From Climacium dendroides (Eukaryota > Streptophyta > Bryopsida > Hypnales > Climaciaceae), in assembly GCA_950106755.1 (NCBI GenBank), contig OX467088.1, positions 4,820,001-4,884,000 of the forward strand: 64,000 nucleotides of DNA. Reading direction: 5' to 3'. The number at the start of each line of letters is the position of its first letter. Position 1 is the stretch's first letter. Position numbers and translations under genes: made by a program. Below the pieces are notes generated by a model. That model was not told where the DNA came from. It did not search any database and saw only the letters and a program-made list of their open reading frames with translations. Positions 1-11,361 of this stretch are shown one piece after another.

Positions 1-1
1 T

Positions 2-301
2 CTCCAGGATCTAAAATACTTGGACCTCTCCTACAACGAGCTGGACACCAGCGACGTCCCGGATTGCCTTGCTAACGGTGGCTCCGTCACCAATGTGAAT
101 TATGGCCATCAGAGTCCCAGCTCGAAGAGCGATGGTGGTGACGGTGACTCGAGCAGTGGCGGCAGTGGCGGCAGTGGTGGCAGTGGCACAGTTTATTCTC
201 CATATGGATACTCTAGCGCCGATGCAAAATCGGTCCAGTTCCAGGTGCTTGCTCTTCTTCTCCTCATCTCCCTTTTCTCAGGCGTGTTCGTGACAGCTTG
301 A
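2..301 (+). CDS. C-terminal end of a leucine-rich-repeat protein with a hydrophobic tail (5' partial)
   Basis: The frame is open from the window edge to a TGA at 299-301. The first residues, LQDLKYLDLSYNELD, are a plant-type leucine-rich repeat (LxxLDLSxNxL), and the chain then leaves the repeat. A linker rich in Ser, Asp and Gly follows, with GGSGGSGGSG spacing. The end is a run of about 20 mostly hydrophobic residues (roughly FQVLALLLLISLFSGVFV) closing on TA with no cytoplasmic domain. Such an ending, small residues followed by a hydrophobic C-terminus, is expected of a GPI-anchored surface protein, though a simple membrane anchor is also possible. There is no kinase domain after the membrane segment, so this is not a receptor kinase. 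The start and most repeats lie outside the window, so ligand or partner cannot be judged. Confidence 0.7.
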   Translation, partial: LQDLKYLDLSYNELDTSDVPDCLANGGSVTNVNYGHQSPSSKSDGGDGDSSSGGSGGSGGSGTVYSPYGYSSADAKSVQFQVLALLLLISLFSGVFVTA

Positions 302-2260
302 TTTGACGACGTCGACACACTCTCTAGTAGTATCAGCTGTGCAAATCCAGATCCAGATTCTTTCCCTATGCGACGTGCCAATCTTGAAGCTCAATCGGTT
401 GATGAGCCTTCAAACTACCGCTGCTGGCGGTCGAGGTGGATTTCAGCTCTACATATACAGTTTCTCTTCCCTGTTGGAGAAAACTTAAGTCGGATCTCTT
501 TCCTGCAACGGAATGCCCCGAAGCCCCCTCTATGTAGAAAATAGGGGTGACTGTTGGAGATTTATTAGGGTTTGCTACCAAATTAGGGTTTCTTTCGGTA
601 ATGTACGCTTTGTCTTCCCTATCCGGATGCAATCGTTACTCAATGTGGTTGAAATAATCGCGGAGTAGAATCCCAAGCAGCAACTCTTATTCAAACTCTG
701 GCCTGACCTACTGATTTTCGGCACCTGAGTTTTTCACTCAAAATCTGTCACAGTATTACACCACGCATTGATTACGTGATGTCAGTATCGACGTAGCCTG
801 CAAGATTACATCAGTTGACATTCATGTTTCGCACACTGTAATGAAAGTTGGACTTGAGTGTACTCTTTCTCAACTCATGCTCAGGTCATCCTGTGTGCCC
901 TGGTCATTCTGTGTTGTTCAATATGCACTCAGTTAGGTATTGGAGTTTTCGTGTATGCTTAAATTACTTTCATTGGACTAATGTCATAATCAAATTCATT
1001 AGACTGGGGATTCAGTCACAACGAGCTTGACATCTTTGAGTATGTTCAAGTGATCCTGCAAGAAATCAGACACAGCTAGAGCTAGTCTGTACTAGAACCT
1101 GGAGGAGGAAACTCAGCATTGGTCTATAGCCCCGAGTGTTTCTTCCTCCACGCCCTATGCTTTGAAGATTCCCGCATATGAAGACTTTCATAAATCAGGG
1201 TGTAACGAGTAGGATTTGCGATAAAACAGTTGCTGGGATGGAGTATAAGCCTAAAAGACCAACTGGTAATGGTTGTTGAACAACCAATGTTGAACAACCA
1301 ACTTTTTCTTCTAACTTCAAATGCCATAATCTTTCAATTTGAGGTAGTCAAAGTATCTCAGAATTTTTCCAAAGCATCAGTATGTACAGTTGAATTTCAA
1401 AAAATAAAATAAAAATCCATTTTTTTCCCTCACTGCCCTAAAACATGCCCCCGTTACTTTAGGGGTTAATATGGAATCTATGAAAAAGGGTTCCTCAGGG
1501 TTGGTTTCATTGCCCTTTGGATTTTATAACATTACAGTACAGTCCTCTTTACTTCAGATAAAAAAACTCCATCGCCTTTCATATCCTATAGAACACTATT
1601 TCTGCAAGTCGTGTCGGCAGCAACTGAACTGCTTCACTCAATCCTCTCTAATGACACTGCCCTGAGAACAAATGGCACTTCTTAACACACTCAGTCGTAT
1701 GACAATATCATCTTCAGCAATCACATGTAATGTAATGTGCAATTACAGAGTGTGTCATTAAAGAGTTTAGTTTACAAGGTACACTCAACGCTAACACCCT
1801 CACTTATCAAGGAAGATTCAAGCTACTCGAACTGGATTCTCTGCCAGTTCTTCACTGAATTTGTCGTCGCTTTCCTTGTGGCTTTTCAAACTGCAAATTT
1901 GACAACAGCATCACCAAGTTTAGGTTTTCAGTTTGCAAACCTAAGGTAGTAGTCTCTGAATGAGACACTGACCTAATTGCACTGCAAAACATGATGGAAC
2001 CGACATAAAAACATTCAACAGTGGAAGGAGCTATTTTTATCCATGCAAGAAGACCTAAACCCTAAATCCCTCAAAACGTCTAACAACAAGACTCGCTTTC
2101 ACTGTTCCTCGTTCTCAACCCCATTGTTGAAATCCCCTTTCCTTTCCTACACACGTCCACATGGAAATGCCAATTTCTTCTACATGCTTGACCTAATTGA
2201 AATTTTGCCAACTGCCACTGGCGTAATATTCTGCCAGTTGGAGTTGAATGACAGGAACAT
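302..2260. other. Intergenic, no gene recognised
   Basis: This holds the 3' flank of the LRR gene and then unassigned DNA. Short open frames on both strands have no recognisable motif and no clear splice context. Around 1300-1370 there is a stretch (CTTCTAACTTCAAATGCCAT and following) that recurs in altered form near 8466-8530, so part of it is dispersed repeat DNA. I see no RNA gene. Confidence 0.5.
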
Positions 2261-2680
2261 CCAACAATACTAATAACGTTATGAAGATTTTAAGAATCAA
2301 AATGAATAAAGCTCTTAGTTGTGTTGCATTTCCATCAGCAAGCCCGTAAGCACCCCAAAGTTCATACTCCAAACTATGAACAAAGTGCAGCACGGTGATG
2401 TTTTATCCAAATAACTTCAAATCCATCCGTTGAATCTTTAAAAACCACATATTCTTCACATCCAACACTGCTAAATGACGTTATGAAGAATTTAGAATCG
2501 AAATGAGTAAAGCTCGTAGTTGTGTTGCAATACGCTCACCAAACTCCAAGCTCTCTGAAGTTCATGTTCCTATTCCAAATGATGAACCAAGTGCTTCAGG
2601 GTGATGTTTGATCCAAATCATCACCCTGAAGCACTTTAATCCATCCATTGAGTCTTCAAAAACCACGCACTCTTCACGAC
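2261..2680. repeat. Direct tandem duplication, ~201-bp period, two diverged copies
   Basis: A block beginning CCAACA at 2261 is repeated from 2462 (CCAACACTGCTAAATGACGT). Shared landmarks include GTTATGAAG, AAAGCTC(T/G)TAGTTGTGTTGC, GGTGATGTTT(T/G)ATCCAAAT, ATCCATCC(G/A)TTGA and TTAAAAACCAC / TTCAAAAACCAC in the same order. The second copy carries a perfect 16-bp hairpin (2591-2634) that the first lacks. Confidence 0.75.
2591..2634. repeat. Perfect 16-bp inverted repeat with 12-nt loop
   Basis: GTGCTTCAGGGTGATG (2591-2606) is followed by the loop TTTGATCCAAAT and then CATCACCCTGAAGCAC (2619-2634). In the paired copy about 200 bp upstream the right arm position reads AACTTCAAA instead. The palindrome therefore arose after the duplication, probably by local template switching. 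Confidence 0.8.
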
Positions 2681-2821
2681 CAATTCGATGAAATTGAGGT
2701 GGATACTATAATTATTCTAATAAAGATGAAGTACAAAACTTCAGAATTGCAAAGAAGGAATTGCGCGTGACAGTGCCCATAACAAGTGTCGAAGTTACCT
2801 TCGCAGAATGCACTGCCCTCG

Positions 2822-4883
2822 TCACTCGGTGCTTTGTGCGTCGCGCGCGTTGCGACTGCTCGTGCGTCGAGCCAGCGCCTTCTTGACGGAGGTGCCGTGC
2901 GCGTCCACCTCGCTCTCGCCGTCGGACTCGCCGCTGCTATGCTCGCCGTCCACCTCATCCGGCACCTGGAAATACACCGACGGCTCCTTCTCGCGGACCC
3001 GCGGAGCGAGCGCACTGGCTCTTCCTCGGGGGGTCAGGGCGCTCGGAAGGAGGGGTCGAGGCGTGGAAGACACCGGCTTCGCATGCAACTGGTGGAAGAT
3101 CACGCCGTAGCAGACCAAAGTGGAGACCAGGATGAACAGAAGCTGCAAGTTGAAGATGAGCACCTGAAGCAAGCAAGCAACCGGGAGAAGGCCAGTCAGC
3201 CTAAGCTCTTGGACTTTCGAAACTCTAAGCGAAGTGTGTTTGAAAAAAATCCATAGATATAGGTAACAACAGGGCACTGGATGTTTCACAGGACAGTACC
3301 CCGTTTTCAGAATTTGACTAGCTAGCTAGCTATTAGCGAGCCTAGCTATTAGTGAGACACTGCCCTGCAGCAATCAACCGGGAAAGGGTCATTCAGCTAA
3401 TGGACCTATCTGAACTCCAGGCGAATTGTTATTGAAAATTGTCAATAGTTTCGAAGTGTGCGCAACCGAGGCACCCAATATTCCACTGGGCATTCCCCCC
3501 ATTTGGAGGATTTTTCCGAATTATCAAATGGGCATGGGGCAGAAACCAAGTGACTCTGCAAAACTCTAGCTACTTGCTGCGACACTGACCTGCAGCAAAC
3601 AACCCTGAAATTGCAATTCTGCCAATTGAATTACTAAGCTGAAGGGAAACTGATTTTGAAAATTGTCAATGATGGTAAGCTTAGTGCTCCCAAACAGGGT
3701 CACCCAATGTTCCACAGTGCATTCCTTTATGTGCCCAATTGTCAAATGGCTATCGTACACATGCCATTGATCGGTCACATATGACTTATCACTAGTTTCT
3801 TAGTCTGTGGGTACTACTTAAATCTTACAATTTTGGAAACGGTGGACACTAATAGACTAATGGAGTTGACTCCGAGGTACAACAAGAAAATTAAGGTTCT
3901 GTGAGAAAAGTTGTGACCTTTCTCAATTTTAGGTTAACATAGGTTTGTAGCTGTTATGAGAAGACACAATTGCCCTTCGCTGCCCTTCACCGGACAGTTC
4001 AAAAACCATTGTACATTTCACAATTCACCTTTTCCTTCACCGGACAGTTCAAAATGGAGTGCCTGGTGATCGAGCTGTCCGGTTATTGGAAGTGTCCGGT
4101 TATAGGCATGTGTACGATACGTGCAGAAACCAGATGATTCTGCAAAATCCTAGAAAAACTGACCTGCAGCGACTTCGCGCGCATGAGCGCCTCGTGCGTC
4201 GGGCACTCGGGATACTCATGCTTTTCATCCGTGAAACACCCCTCGGGCACGAACGACTTATAATGCAACAGAAGCCCGATATGCCCAAACCACGTCCCTT
4301 TGGAAATCAGCATCATGCACCTCGCCACCGACACCAGTATACTCCTCGGCCACAGCACCTCCAGAAACATGAGCCCCACCAAAAACACCAGAATGAGCTG
4401 CATCAACATGTGCACGAAGCTCTCCACATCATTCCCAGGATGGTGCCCAAAATGGAACACCACGAGCTCCATCAGAAACCCGGAAGCAAATGTGCAGTGG
4501 AGCGCGCCCGCCGGCAGCTCCAGCAAATTCGTGTACTCGGAGACCAGCCCCGTGATAGTGTAAACGAGGAAGAAGAGCGCGAATGTGACATGCTGGAAGC
4601 GCCCCAGATGCTCCATCTGAATCATGCCCACCGCGAGGTCGTCTGTGGCGTGCGACAGCTGCTTGATGATGAAAATTATGATGATGGAGAGGAGCACCCA
4701 AAGCTCAAGGCAGCGGAAGCGCGGGTTTGCGAGGAGACGCCCGTCAGCAGGGAACCAGGTGGCGGATTTGAAGAGAGATGGGGAGCGGACGTAGTTGTGT
4801 AGCGTATTGTACATGTGCCAAGCTCCGAGTAAACCGAAGATGAAGCCCTGGTCCACATGACTCGGCAAAAACCAACCCATCAC
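2822..4883 (-). CDS. DUF716 / TMEM45-like multi-pass membrane protein, 2 exons, 353 aa
   Basis: Exon 1 is 4883-4164 (240 codons, phase 0) and exon 2 is 3163-2822 with the stop. The donor is CTGCAG|GTCAGT and the acceptor is TTGCTTCAG|GTGCTC. The N-terminus (SHVDQGFIFGLLGAWHMYN) matches the usual DUF716 start, a first membrane helix with a conserved GxWH-type motif, so I take the first ATG. Further hydrophobic segments follow, including LELWVLLSIIIIFII, FALFFLVYTITGLV, MLMQLILVFLVGLMFLEVLW and, in exon 2, LQLLFILVSTLVCYGVIF. His residues cluster around HFGHHPGND, as in the family. The C-terminus after the last helix is soluble, with an acidic Ser/Glu/Asp-rich stretch and a basic end. Length is slightly longer than many family members. 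The family is membrane-bound in plants and animals, and its biochemical role is not settled. The family assignment is firm; the function is open. Confidence 0.87.
3358..3780 (-). repeat. Intronic degenerate direct repeats (~225 bp) containing copies of the splice-donor region
   Basis: Within the single intron of the DUF716 gene, CACTGCCCTGCAGCAATCAA (3358) and CACTGACCTGCAGCAAACAA (3583) start two related blocks. Each goes on to ATTGAAAATTGTCAAT or TTTGAAAATTGTCAAT, then CACCCAAT(A/G)TTCCAC and GCATTCC. The true exon 1 donor (ACTGACCTGCAGCGAC on the plus strand, 4159-4174) and the preceding GCAGAAACCAGATGATTCTG (4121) are copied at 3539-3600. The intron therefore seems to have grown by duplicating its exon edge. 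Confidence 0.6.
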
Positions 4884-5292
4884 TACAACGGTATCAGGCG
4901 ATTCACACTGCTAGTTGCAGTTTCCAAAAGCTCCAGGACTACTCTGATACCGTGAGATTCTTGAGCTCAGAATCGCCTAAGCATGGATTTGGATCCAAAC
5001 AACAGAGTCTCGTCGCGGAATCGTGTCGGTAAAACCCTAATCACCGAAATTCGCCAAACTTGATACCCAACTTTCGCCCTCGAGACCTCGTACTTCGCTA
5101 CAAGGTTGAATTCTCGGACTCAGAATCGTGCAAGCTTGAATCTAGACACAAACAAAGGTTTCGTCGCTGAAATCGCGAACCGTGGCAACCCCTAATTTGA
5201 TCACCGACCTCCACCCTCATTTGCTATGAAGATTCGAGTCACGTGGTCATTCTTGTAGGAAGCTCGCAAGTTACGCCATTTGATCAGACCTT
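4884..5292. promoter_or_regulatory. Upstream region of the DUF716 gene (5' UTR and promoter, not resolved)
   Basis: This lies directly upstream of the minus-strand DUF716 start. Two related segments, GATTCTTGAGCTCAGAATCG (4953) and GAATTCTCGGACTCAGAATC (5109), suggest another local duplication. I do not see a convincing TATA box or a coding exon. Confidence 0.35.
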
Positions 5293-5592
5293 ATGCAGGG
5301 CCAGAAATGGCTGCAAATGCAAGATACTAATCCTGCAGATTCTCCACTTAGCGCATGGAATTCGTGTCTGGAAACACCCAAAGCCGCACCCAACGCCGCA
5401 CCCAACGCCGCACCCAACGCCGCACATGAAGCTTCGGAGCCGCCTGGAGTCGCTTCGCAGGATGAATCTCGTGAAAACAGCAAGCACACCTTGAACACGG
5501 CAAGGAAAACCTCGAAAACTGCGAAATTGGTGCAAAGACTGGGTGCGATGGAGGAGTATTCTAAGGAAGAGAGTGCATCATGGGACACATAA
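5293..5592 (+). CDS. Possible small protein or exon, 99 aa, with 12-bp repeats encoding APN(A) units
   Basis: An ATG at 5293 opens a 99-residue frame. It has a low-complexity Ala-Pro-Asn section encoded by the 12-bp array at 5377-5424, followed by a basic, Ser/Thr-rich part and the end LGAMEEYSKEESASWDT. Composition is protein-like, but the opposite strand is also open across the same repeat (Gly-Ala-Ala-Leu units), as often happens over 3n-bp repeats. No domain or homologue is recognised and no splice signals decide the matter. It could equally be untranslated leader of the neighbouring minus-strand gene. Confidence 0.2.
   Translation: MQGQKWLQMQDTNPADSPLSAWNSCLETPKAAPNAAPNAAPNAAHEASEPPGVASQDESRENSKHTLNTARKTSKTAKLVQRLGAMEEYSKEESASWDT
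5377..5424. repeat. 12-bp tandem repeat, four units
   Basis: The unit CCCAACGCCGCA occurs three times exactly (5389-5424), preceded by one variant unit, CCCAAAGCCGCA (5377-5388). The period is a multiple of three, so both strands stay open. Confidence 0.9.
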
Positions 5593-7667
5593 CCATCCTT
5601 GCAAATGAACGTAATGGTGGACAACGATAGTGGAGGTACGGTAAGTAGCGGTAGCGACGGAAGATTTCTCCCTCTCTTTCTGGACGTGAATGTCGTGACG
5701 CGTGCACGACAACTGAGTCAACGCAAAGACTTTCGCAGACCCTTCGGCACGATATTTTATTTTCAACTCTCCAAGGTCGGTACTGTAGGTTTGAGTATGG
5801 TAAGGTACTAAGGTTGGACTTCCATGCACATAGAATTGGTCAAAACTACAACAAAAATCGGTCAAACCGTGCATGAAAGACAACAAAAATATCGGAATTC
5901 TATGCATGAAGTGTGTGAAATAGTTGGAAGAGGAGAATCGAAATCTGAAAAAGTGGGGGAGGTAAATTTCTCCTACTCCTAGAAAAATTATTTTAACCCG
6001 TGAGGGTTCCTTTAGGCCAGAACGTGGCCTTCCAAAATCTTATTTCTAACAAACCGGGCCCAGATCCATAATGTAGTGCTGGGAAAACGGTATAGGGTTG
6101 AGGGGGAATACGGAAATGATGCATACGAGTGGGGGATAGTGGTTCCACCTACTGTATATCGGAGTGGGTGCTCGGAAGAAGGAGGTCGTATGCAAAAAAC
6201 CGTAGTATTCAGCAATTGGGCCCGTACTTGACTTCCGGTTTTGTTTCAATATGTGGCAAAGGGCTTGGAGGTTCATCACATTGAAAAGCTATCTTGATGA
6301 TGTTAGTAAATTTTGGAAATTTTTGTCCAACAAGATAGTCGCCTTTCGTTAGCTCTGCCAAAAATTCAGAGCCTAATTCCCCCTCGTTTGGAGCATAGAA
6401 ATTTCTAAAAGCTGAGGACCCACCCAAATTGCCCCCCAAAATGAATTGTCAATGCATCTTTGACTATTATAAAATCCATATTCACACAGTCAAAAGTTTT
6501 GAAAATTTCGGCGAAGCTTTGCACCGTAGCTCTTCCTCAAATTCATTGATGAAGTTCACTAGATGAAGGTTCTATAATTTTGACGCCACTTTTTCTCAAA
6601 TGTGGTCCCTTGTAACAAGATGATGGGGTTCAAACAGGGGGCATTGGAGGGGTAAACTATGAATTTAAACTTTTGGATTGTTTTTAGTTTGACAACAAAG
6701 AAAGAATATAGAAAGAGTGGCAATCATAGATATTTAATAACTATGTTTAGTGATCGCATCCTCTATTGTACTCAACTCTATGATATCACACCATTTCTTA
6801 ATTTTGTCATCTAACCCTAACGAATGTATACTTGTATACCCTATTCAGTAACTTTTATTGTCATTTTCTATGGAGTTACAAGCTACATACAAATGCGACA
6901 AGGTACAAATATCTAATATGTCCACAATTAATGAGCAATGTGACTTCATTGTCATATGCAAAGACATTATGAACGATCGTTCTAAGAACAATTTGGTCAA
7001 TTGAAAAAGAATGAAAGTGGAATCATATTTTTCTAAAAAATATGTTCTTATTGTGAAACATTGAAGTGTAATGCCTTAACCCCTAAAGGACAATTGTATA
7101 TTGAATAGACAATTGAATGTTTGATTGGATAGATTGTTAGGAAGTCAATTGTGAATGGATGTTTATGAAATTTTGATACAAAGTGCATATACTAAACACC
7201 TTTGTAGAAAGAAAAAAATCCCGATTGTATGCCTATGTTGAAAATTGATATTACCCAAATTTTTTTGGGAGTTTGGGCATCTTTTAGTTCAAGAAATTCA
7301 CTTGTACTTACTTAGAAAATTATGTGAGTTAAAAGATAAGGTGTTGTTTAATTTTCATAAATTTTTAGAAAGAAATAGAGGTAGGTACTAAATTCTAGGT
7401 AAATTTATTACAAAAATATTTGTAGAATATTCTTAAAATATATCCAATATTTTATGAATGTGCTAAAATATTTCATAAATATACTAATTATCATGTATTT
7501 TTCTTTTAAATACCTTGTTAATGTACGTGGTTTGCTAAATGACTTTTGGGCATCTTTTGTTAGAAACCTCATTGACTTTTGAAATTTTCATGTTTTAAAA
7601 TAATAATAATATATCTTAAAATTGTAAAAATAAGGCAAATTTTAATTTTTAAAATACATTTTAATAA
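5593..7667. other. Intergenic, increasingly AT-rich, no gene recognised
   Basis: 6000-6260 is moderately GC-rich (it includes GGGGGAATACGGAAATGATG) but frames are short and without motifs. From 6430 the DNA is strongly AT-rich. At 7076-7092 the motif TTAACCCCTAAAGGA appears, which also marks the ends of repeat elements at 60-64 kb. Confidence 0.45.
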
Positions 7668-8405
7668 GGGCCGGTTTATACTTGGGGCTGGATTGAAGGT
7701 CGGCTAGAACTCTCCAAGTTTGAACCAATAGGATTGTTCTATTTCTCCAAATCCAGCTCAAAGGCTTCATACTAGGGTTCTACACTAATTAGTGAAATCA
7801 AGTTGGCTTACTTTGAGGAAATTGGTTTATTAGCTATCAAAGTCAAAGGGATATTTCTATAGATATTTTCATTTGCATACATAGGGGTACATGAGTCCCA
7901 ATTACAAAAATACCTAATTTGAAAGTAGTGCATTTTTGTACAAATAATGTGTCTAAAAAATACAAAATAGAAACAGAAAGGAAAAGGTTCAAATAAATTA
8001 AAAATATTTTTTATTCAATAGAAAAACAGAAAGAAAATTGATTTGCTCCAAATAAATTTTAAAAATTTGTCTTCCATTTTAAAAATAGGTGAAATAGGAA
8101 GAAAAATTAAATAAAAACTATCTTTTTTTATATTTGAAATATAATAAATAGGAAGAAAATGGAAAGAAAAATTTTCTTTCATTTTTTTAAAATAGAAAAA
8201 TAGGAAGAGAAAGGAAAACATATATGTTTTATGTTTTTTTAATTGAGCATTAAGAAAATCCAAGGGCAAATTAATTAAAAATTCAGCCACAGCATCAAGC
8301 CTCAACACTTTACATTATTTAGGGTCGGAGTGGTGAATTGGGGCTAGATTGAAGGCAAATCGGGCTAGCCTTCTATTTGGCCCCAAAGCTTGTATAAATT
8401 GGCCC
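7668..8405. mobile_element. PIF/Harbinger (Tourist)-like TIR element with TAA target duplication, ~738 bp
   Basis: The left end is TAA|GGGCCGGTTTATACTTGGGG (element from 7668). The right end is the reverse complement GGGCCAATTTATACAAGCTT, closing at 8405 and followed by TAA (8406-8408). A 3-bp TAA/TTA target duplication with GGGCC termini is typical of PIF/Harbinger and Tourist MITEs. Terminus-like sequence also occurs inside: GGGTCGGAGTGGTGAATTGG at 8323, and AATCCAGCTCAAAGGCTTCA, inverted, near 7749. The element may therefore be a nest of two short copies. The interior is AT-rich and non-coding, so it would depend on a transposase from elsewhere. Confidence 0.6.
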
Positions 8406-8408
8406 TAA

Positions 8409-9914
8409 GAGGAGTCAAATTTTAATAGCTATGTTAGGGTAGTTTTGAAAAGAAATGTTTTTGATCTTCTAACTTCAAATCCTATAATCTTAAAATTTAT
8501 GAAGTTAAAGATTTTGAATATTTTCCACATATTCTAAATGGTTAGCTCTATGTTTTCACTACTAGGATTTCAAAAAACTAAACTTTATTGTACACAAGAA
8601 ATCATCAAATAATGGCTAGTGTATTATTGAATCACTTGTCTTCTTTACATTGCAAGGTGATTTAGAATAAGATAGACAACTTATTTGCTTTTGAAAATTT
8701 GCATGAGTATATCTAAAAAGATTAATTAATTAATAGTATATATCTTCATTTTTATATACTGAACGTTTTTTAATCTATGAAGGCTTGACGTCTATTAATT
8801 CCTTTTTGCAAGAATACGGAATTTTTTTCTCACTTCACATTATAATTTTTCAATCTCAAATTAAAACAACAACAAAACCAATTAATCAATTATAAATTTG
8901 TAGTGGAAATCAATTGCAACTCTTTGGACCACCATTCAATACAATCCCAAAATGGCTACAAATTTTTCTTTTTCAACTTAGTCCTAATATTTGAAAGGTA
9001 GAAGATTCTATTGTGGCCACTAGACTTAACTAAATCAATTATTTATTATACTTTAAAACTTTGATTTGTATCACATCTATAGTCTTAAATCACTTAAAAT
9101 CTCATTCATTCAATCAAATGTAATAATTTTACACCAAATGTATAGCCAAAATGTCCTACAATGAATAGCAAGAGGAAAATCATCTAGCTTATTCCACAAG
9201 AAGTTACATGCAAATGTGATAGTTAGAAATTTAAGAATTATGAAAAGGGTACAAGATCACCATCTTGACTCTATGTATATCTTCAATGTCACTTTTACAT
9301 GCAACACTTTTGATAGTCACAATGCTTCAAAAGTCAATCAATAATCACTTACATTTTGAGCACCTAGATTGTGACAATAAAGAAATCTAGGTGCAATCAA
9401 CTATTGGTTTTAAGCACCTGATTGCACTTATGCAAGGTCCTTAATCCTTCTCCTATGCAAGTTCTTTTCCACTTCTGTGCCGAATCCTGAGATGGCTTGC
9501 TGTTACGACTCCTAGGCCTTGTTTAGAATCTCATCCCCTGTTTTTACATCAAAAGATCAAGTGAGTGAATCTTAGAACATAAAGATAAGGGGATGGAAGA
9601 TCCTGTGATTTGCACTTGCACACACATTGTATGAAAGACAAAATAATGAAGATAGAAGAGTTGGTATGAAGAAGGGTGTCAAACACTTAAAACACTTGGC
9701 ATTGTACTTGGAAATGCCTTCACTTAAAACACTTTGCACTATATTTGGAAATGCCTTTATAGTGCTAGTAAGATGGAAGTAGAATTTTTGGTACACTTTT
9801 GTAGCATTAATGGGATGTTTACACCGTTTATTTGCAAAGAGAGTGTGCTTAAACATAAAATTGTCCAAGATTTTAGGGAACAACAAATTTTAAAGAATGA
9901 AATTGTCCAAGATT
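8409..9914. other. AT-rich intergenic DNA, no gene recognised
   Basis: Short frames only. A stretch near 8466-8530 resembles 1306-1370. A short direct repeat (CACTTAAAACACTT followed by GGAAATGCCTT) lies at 9683-9755, and AAAATTGTCCAAGATTTTAG is repeated at 9858 and, slightly changed, near 9899. Confidence 0.45.
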
Positions 9915-11361
9915 TTAGGACAATTGAAGGTGATCTGCTGATTGCATACCGTGAATTGTGGTCCGTTTGATAAGCTCTTCACTTGCATGACTGATGGCTT
10001 CGTTTCTGCTCTTCCCGTCCTTCACACCAAATTGCAACTCGGTGGTGGCTTCTCCAACTGTCTGCTCCTGAGTCTTATCAATGTTGGAGGCGGATTCTGC
10101 CTTTGCTTTCTCCAGAAACTGCTTCCTGGCATCTGACTGAAGAAAAAAAAGAATAGGGATAAAAATCAATACTCAACATTTATTATTAAATCAAAACCTC
10201 CAACTAATCTTGATGAAACCCGAAACTACTTGATATACTTAGCCCTGAAGTTGTGAGCACTCTGACCAAGCAACATGAGGGTGTACAATGCCTATTCAAG
10301 TCACAACATCACTACTGGATTTCACACTTCTGATCCAGTGGCAAATTCTAATTGCTGGATTCGTGTATGTTCTCACAAAATAAGTTACTCCTACGAATCT
10401 GAACTCCGCTACATAGCCAAAGTTGGCAATTCAGAGCCGAAGCCTTCTCACAGAAATAAGATATGAGGTATCATTCAGGCCAATGTCGCAGCAAGCTCCA
10501 CAACAAGATGGTAGAATCTGAGTGCCAATTGCGTGTCAAGGGGCAATTACCAACATTCAAATTCTACCTTCCAATTCTTATCATAACTCATACACAAACA
10601 CAATGCCACTGCAGGGTTTTGATGTGACTCTGTCTCAACAATTGGGAAGAGGGGAATTCGAACCCATGATGTTGGTCCTTCTTGGTTGCAACCAACTACA
10701 TAATTTAATTTCGAAGCTATGCAACCAACGAGATTCCAGTGCACAAACTCACCCTCTAGGTCAAACTGCAGTGCTGAATGTTGAGGTCAAAAACTTCAAC
10801 TGTTGTGCATACTTTGAATCGATAGGTAAAGAGTATAGAACACATGCAATGAGGTCTTCAAAACCCTTCAATTAGATTTAGCAGATTAGCAACCCAAAAG
10901 AATTCTGGAAGGATCATACTTGCAAATCCTTTTTTAAACCGATAACCATGTCCTTGATTGCCACAACCTAATCCATAACCTCATCTTCATCACGCTTTCA
11001 CTCCAGAACAGAAACAAAGCCCATTGAGTGCAGAAGAATGTGATAGAGATCGTTTTCATACCTCTTCTTTCTCGGGAGATCCATCAGGTTTAGCATTCGG
11101 GTAATGCACACCATGCTGCCCAGCTCTGTTCCCTTCCTTGTGACTTCCAATTCCCATGCACCTCACCCCCCCAATCTGCGACATCATACTACTGCCATTC
11201 CCCAAGGAAGCAGGAGGGGATACCAATGCGGATTCTGCAACCCTAGGACTGATTCCCAAGGTGCGCAAGGGCCTGGCCATGGAGCTCGTTGGCAGCTCCG
11301 CGTTGTGGATCTGCCGCAACCTGCACAGCAATGCTCTCATCCTCATCGCTTCAGAGCTCAC
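9915..11361 (-). CDS. Probable organelle-targeted small protein, 2 exons, ~173 aa, family not recognised
   Basis: Exon 1 is 11361-11062 and encodes 100 residues, ending GAG|GTATGA. The acceptor TTCTTCAG|TCAGAT starts exon 2 at 10136 in the same phase, and the frame ends at 9915. The N-terminus is rich in Arg, Ser and Ala and has no acidic cluster (MRMRALLCRLRQIHNAE and following), as in mitochondrial or plastid presequences. The exon 2 part (DARKQFLEKAKAESASNID and following) is hydrophilic and helical, rich in Lys, Glu and Ala, as in LEA-like or small assembly proteins. I do not recognise the family. The C-terminus is uncertain, because CACG|GTATGC near 9950 could be a further donor leading to another exon. 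I chose the first ATG, but a later Met (MRMRALL) is also possible. Confidence 0.5.

Noticed and set aside
2786..3256. 156-aa plus-strand frame opposite DUF716 exon 2
   Set aside because: Antisense shadow; the opposite frame continues the DUF716 protein through a proper acceptor.
4059..4802. 247-aa plus-strand frame opposite the DUF716 exon
   Set aside because: His/Gln/Arg-rich shadow of a GC-rich exon; the minus strand has the membrane helices and the family match.
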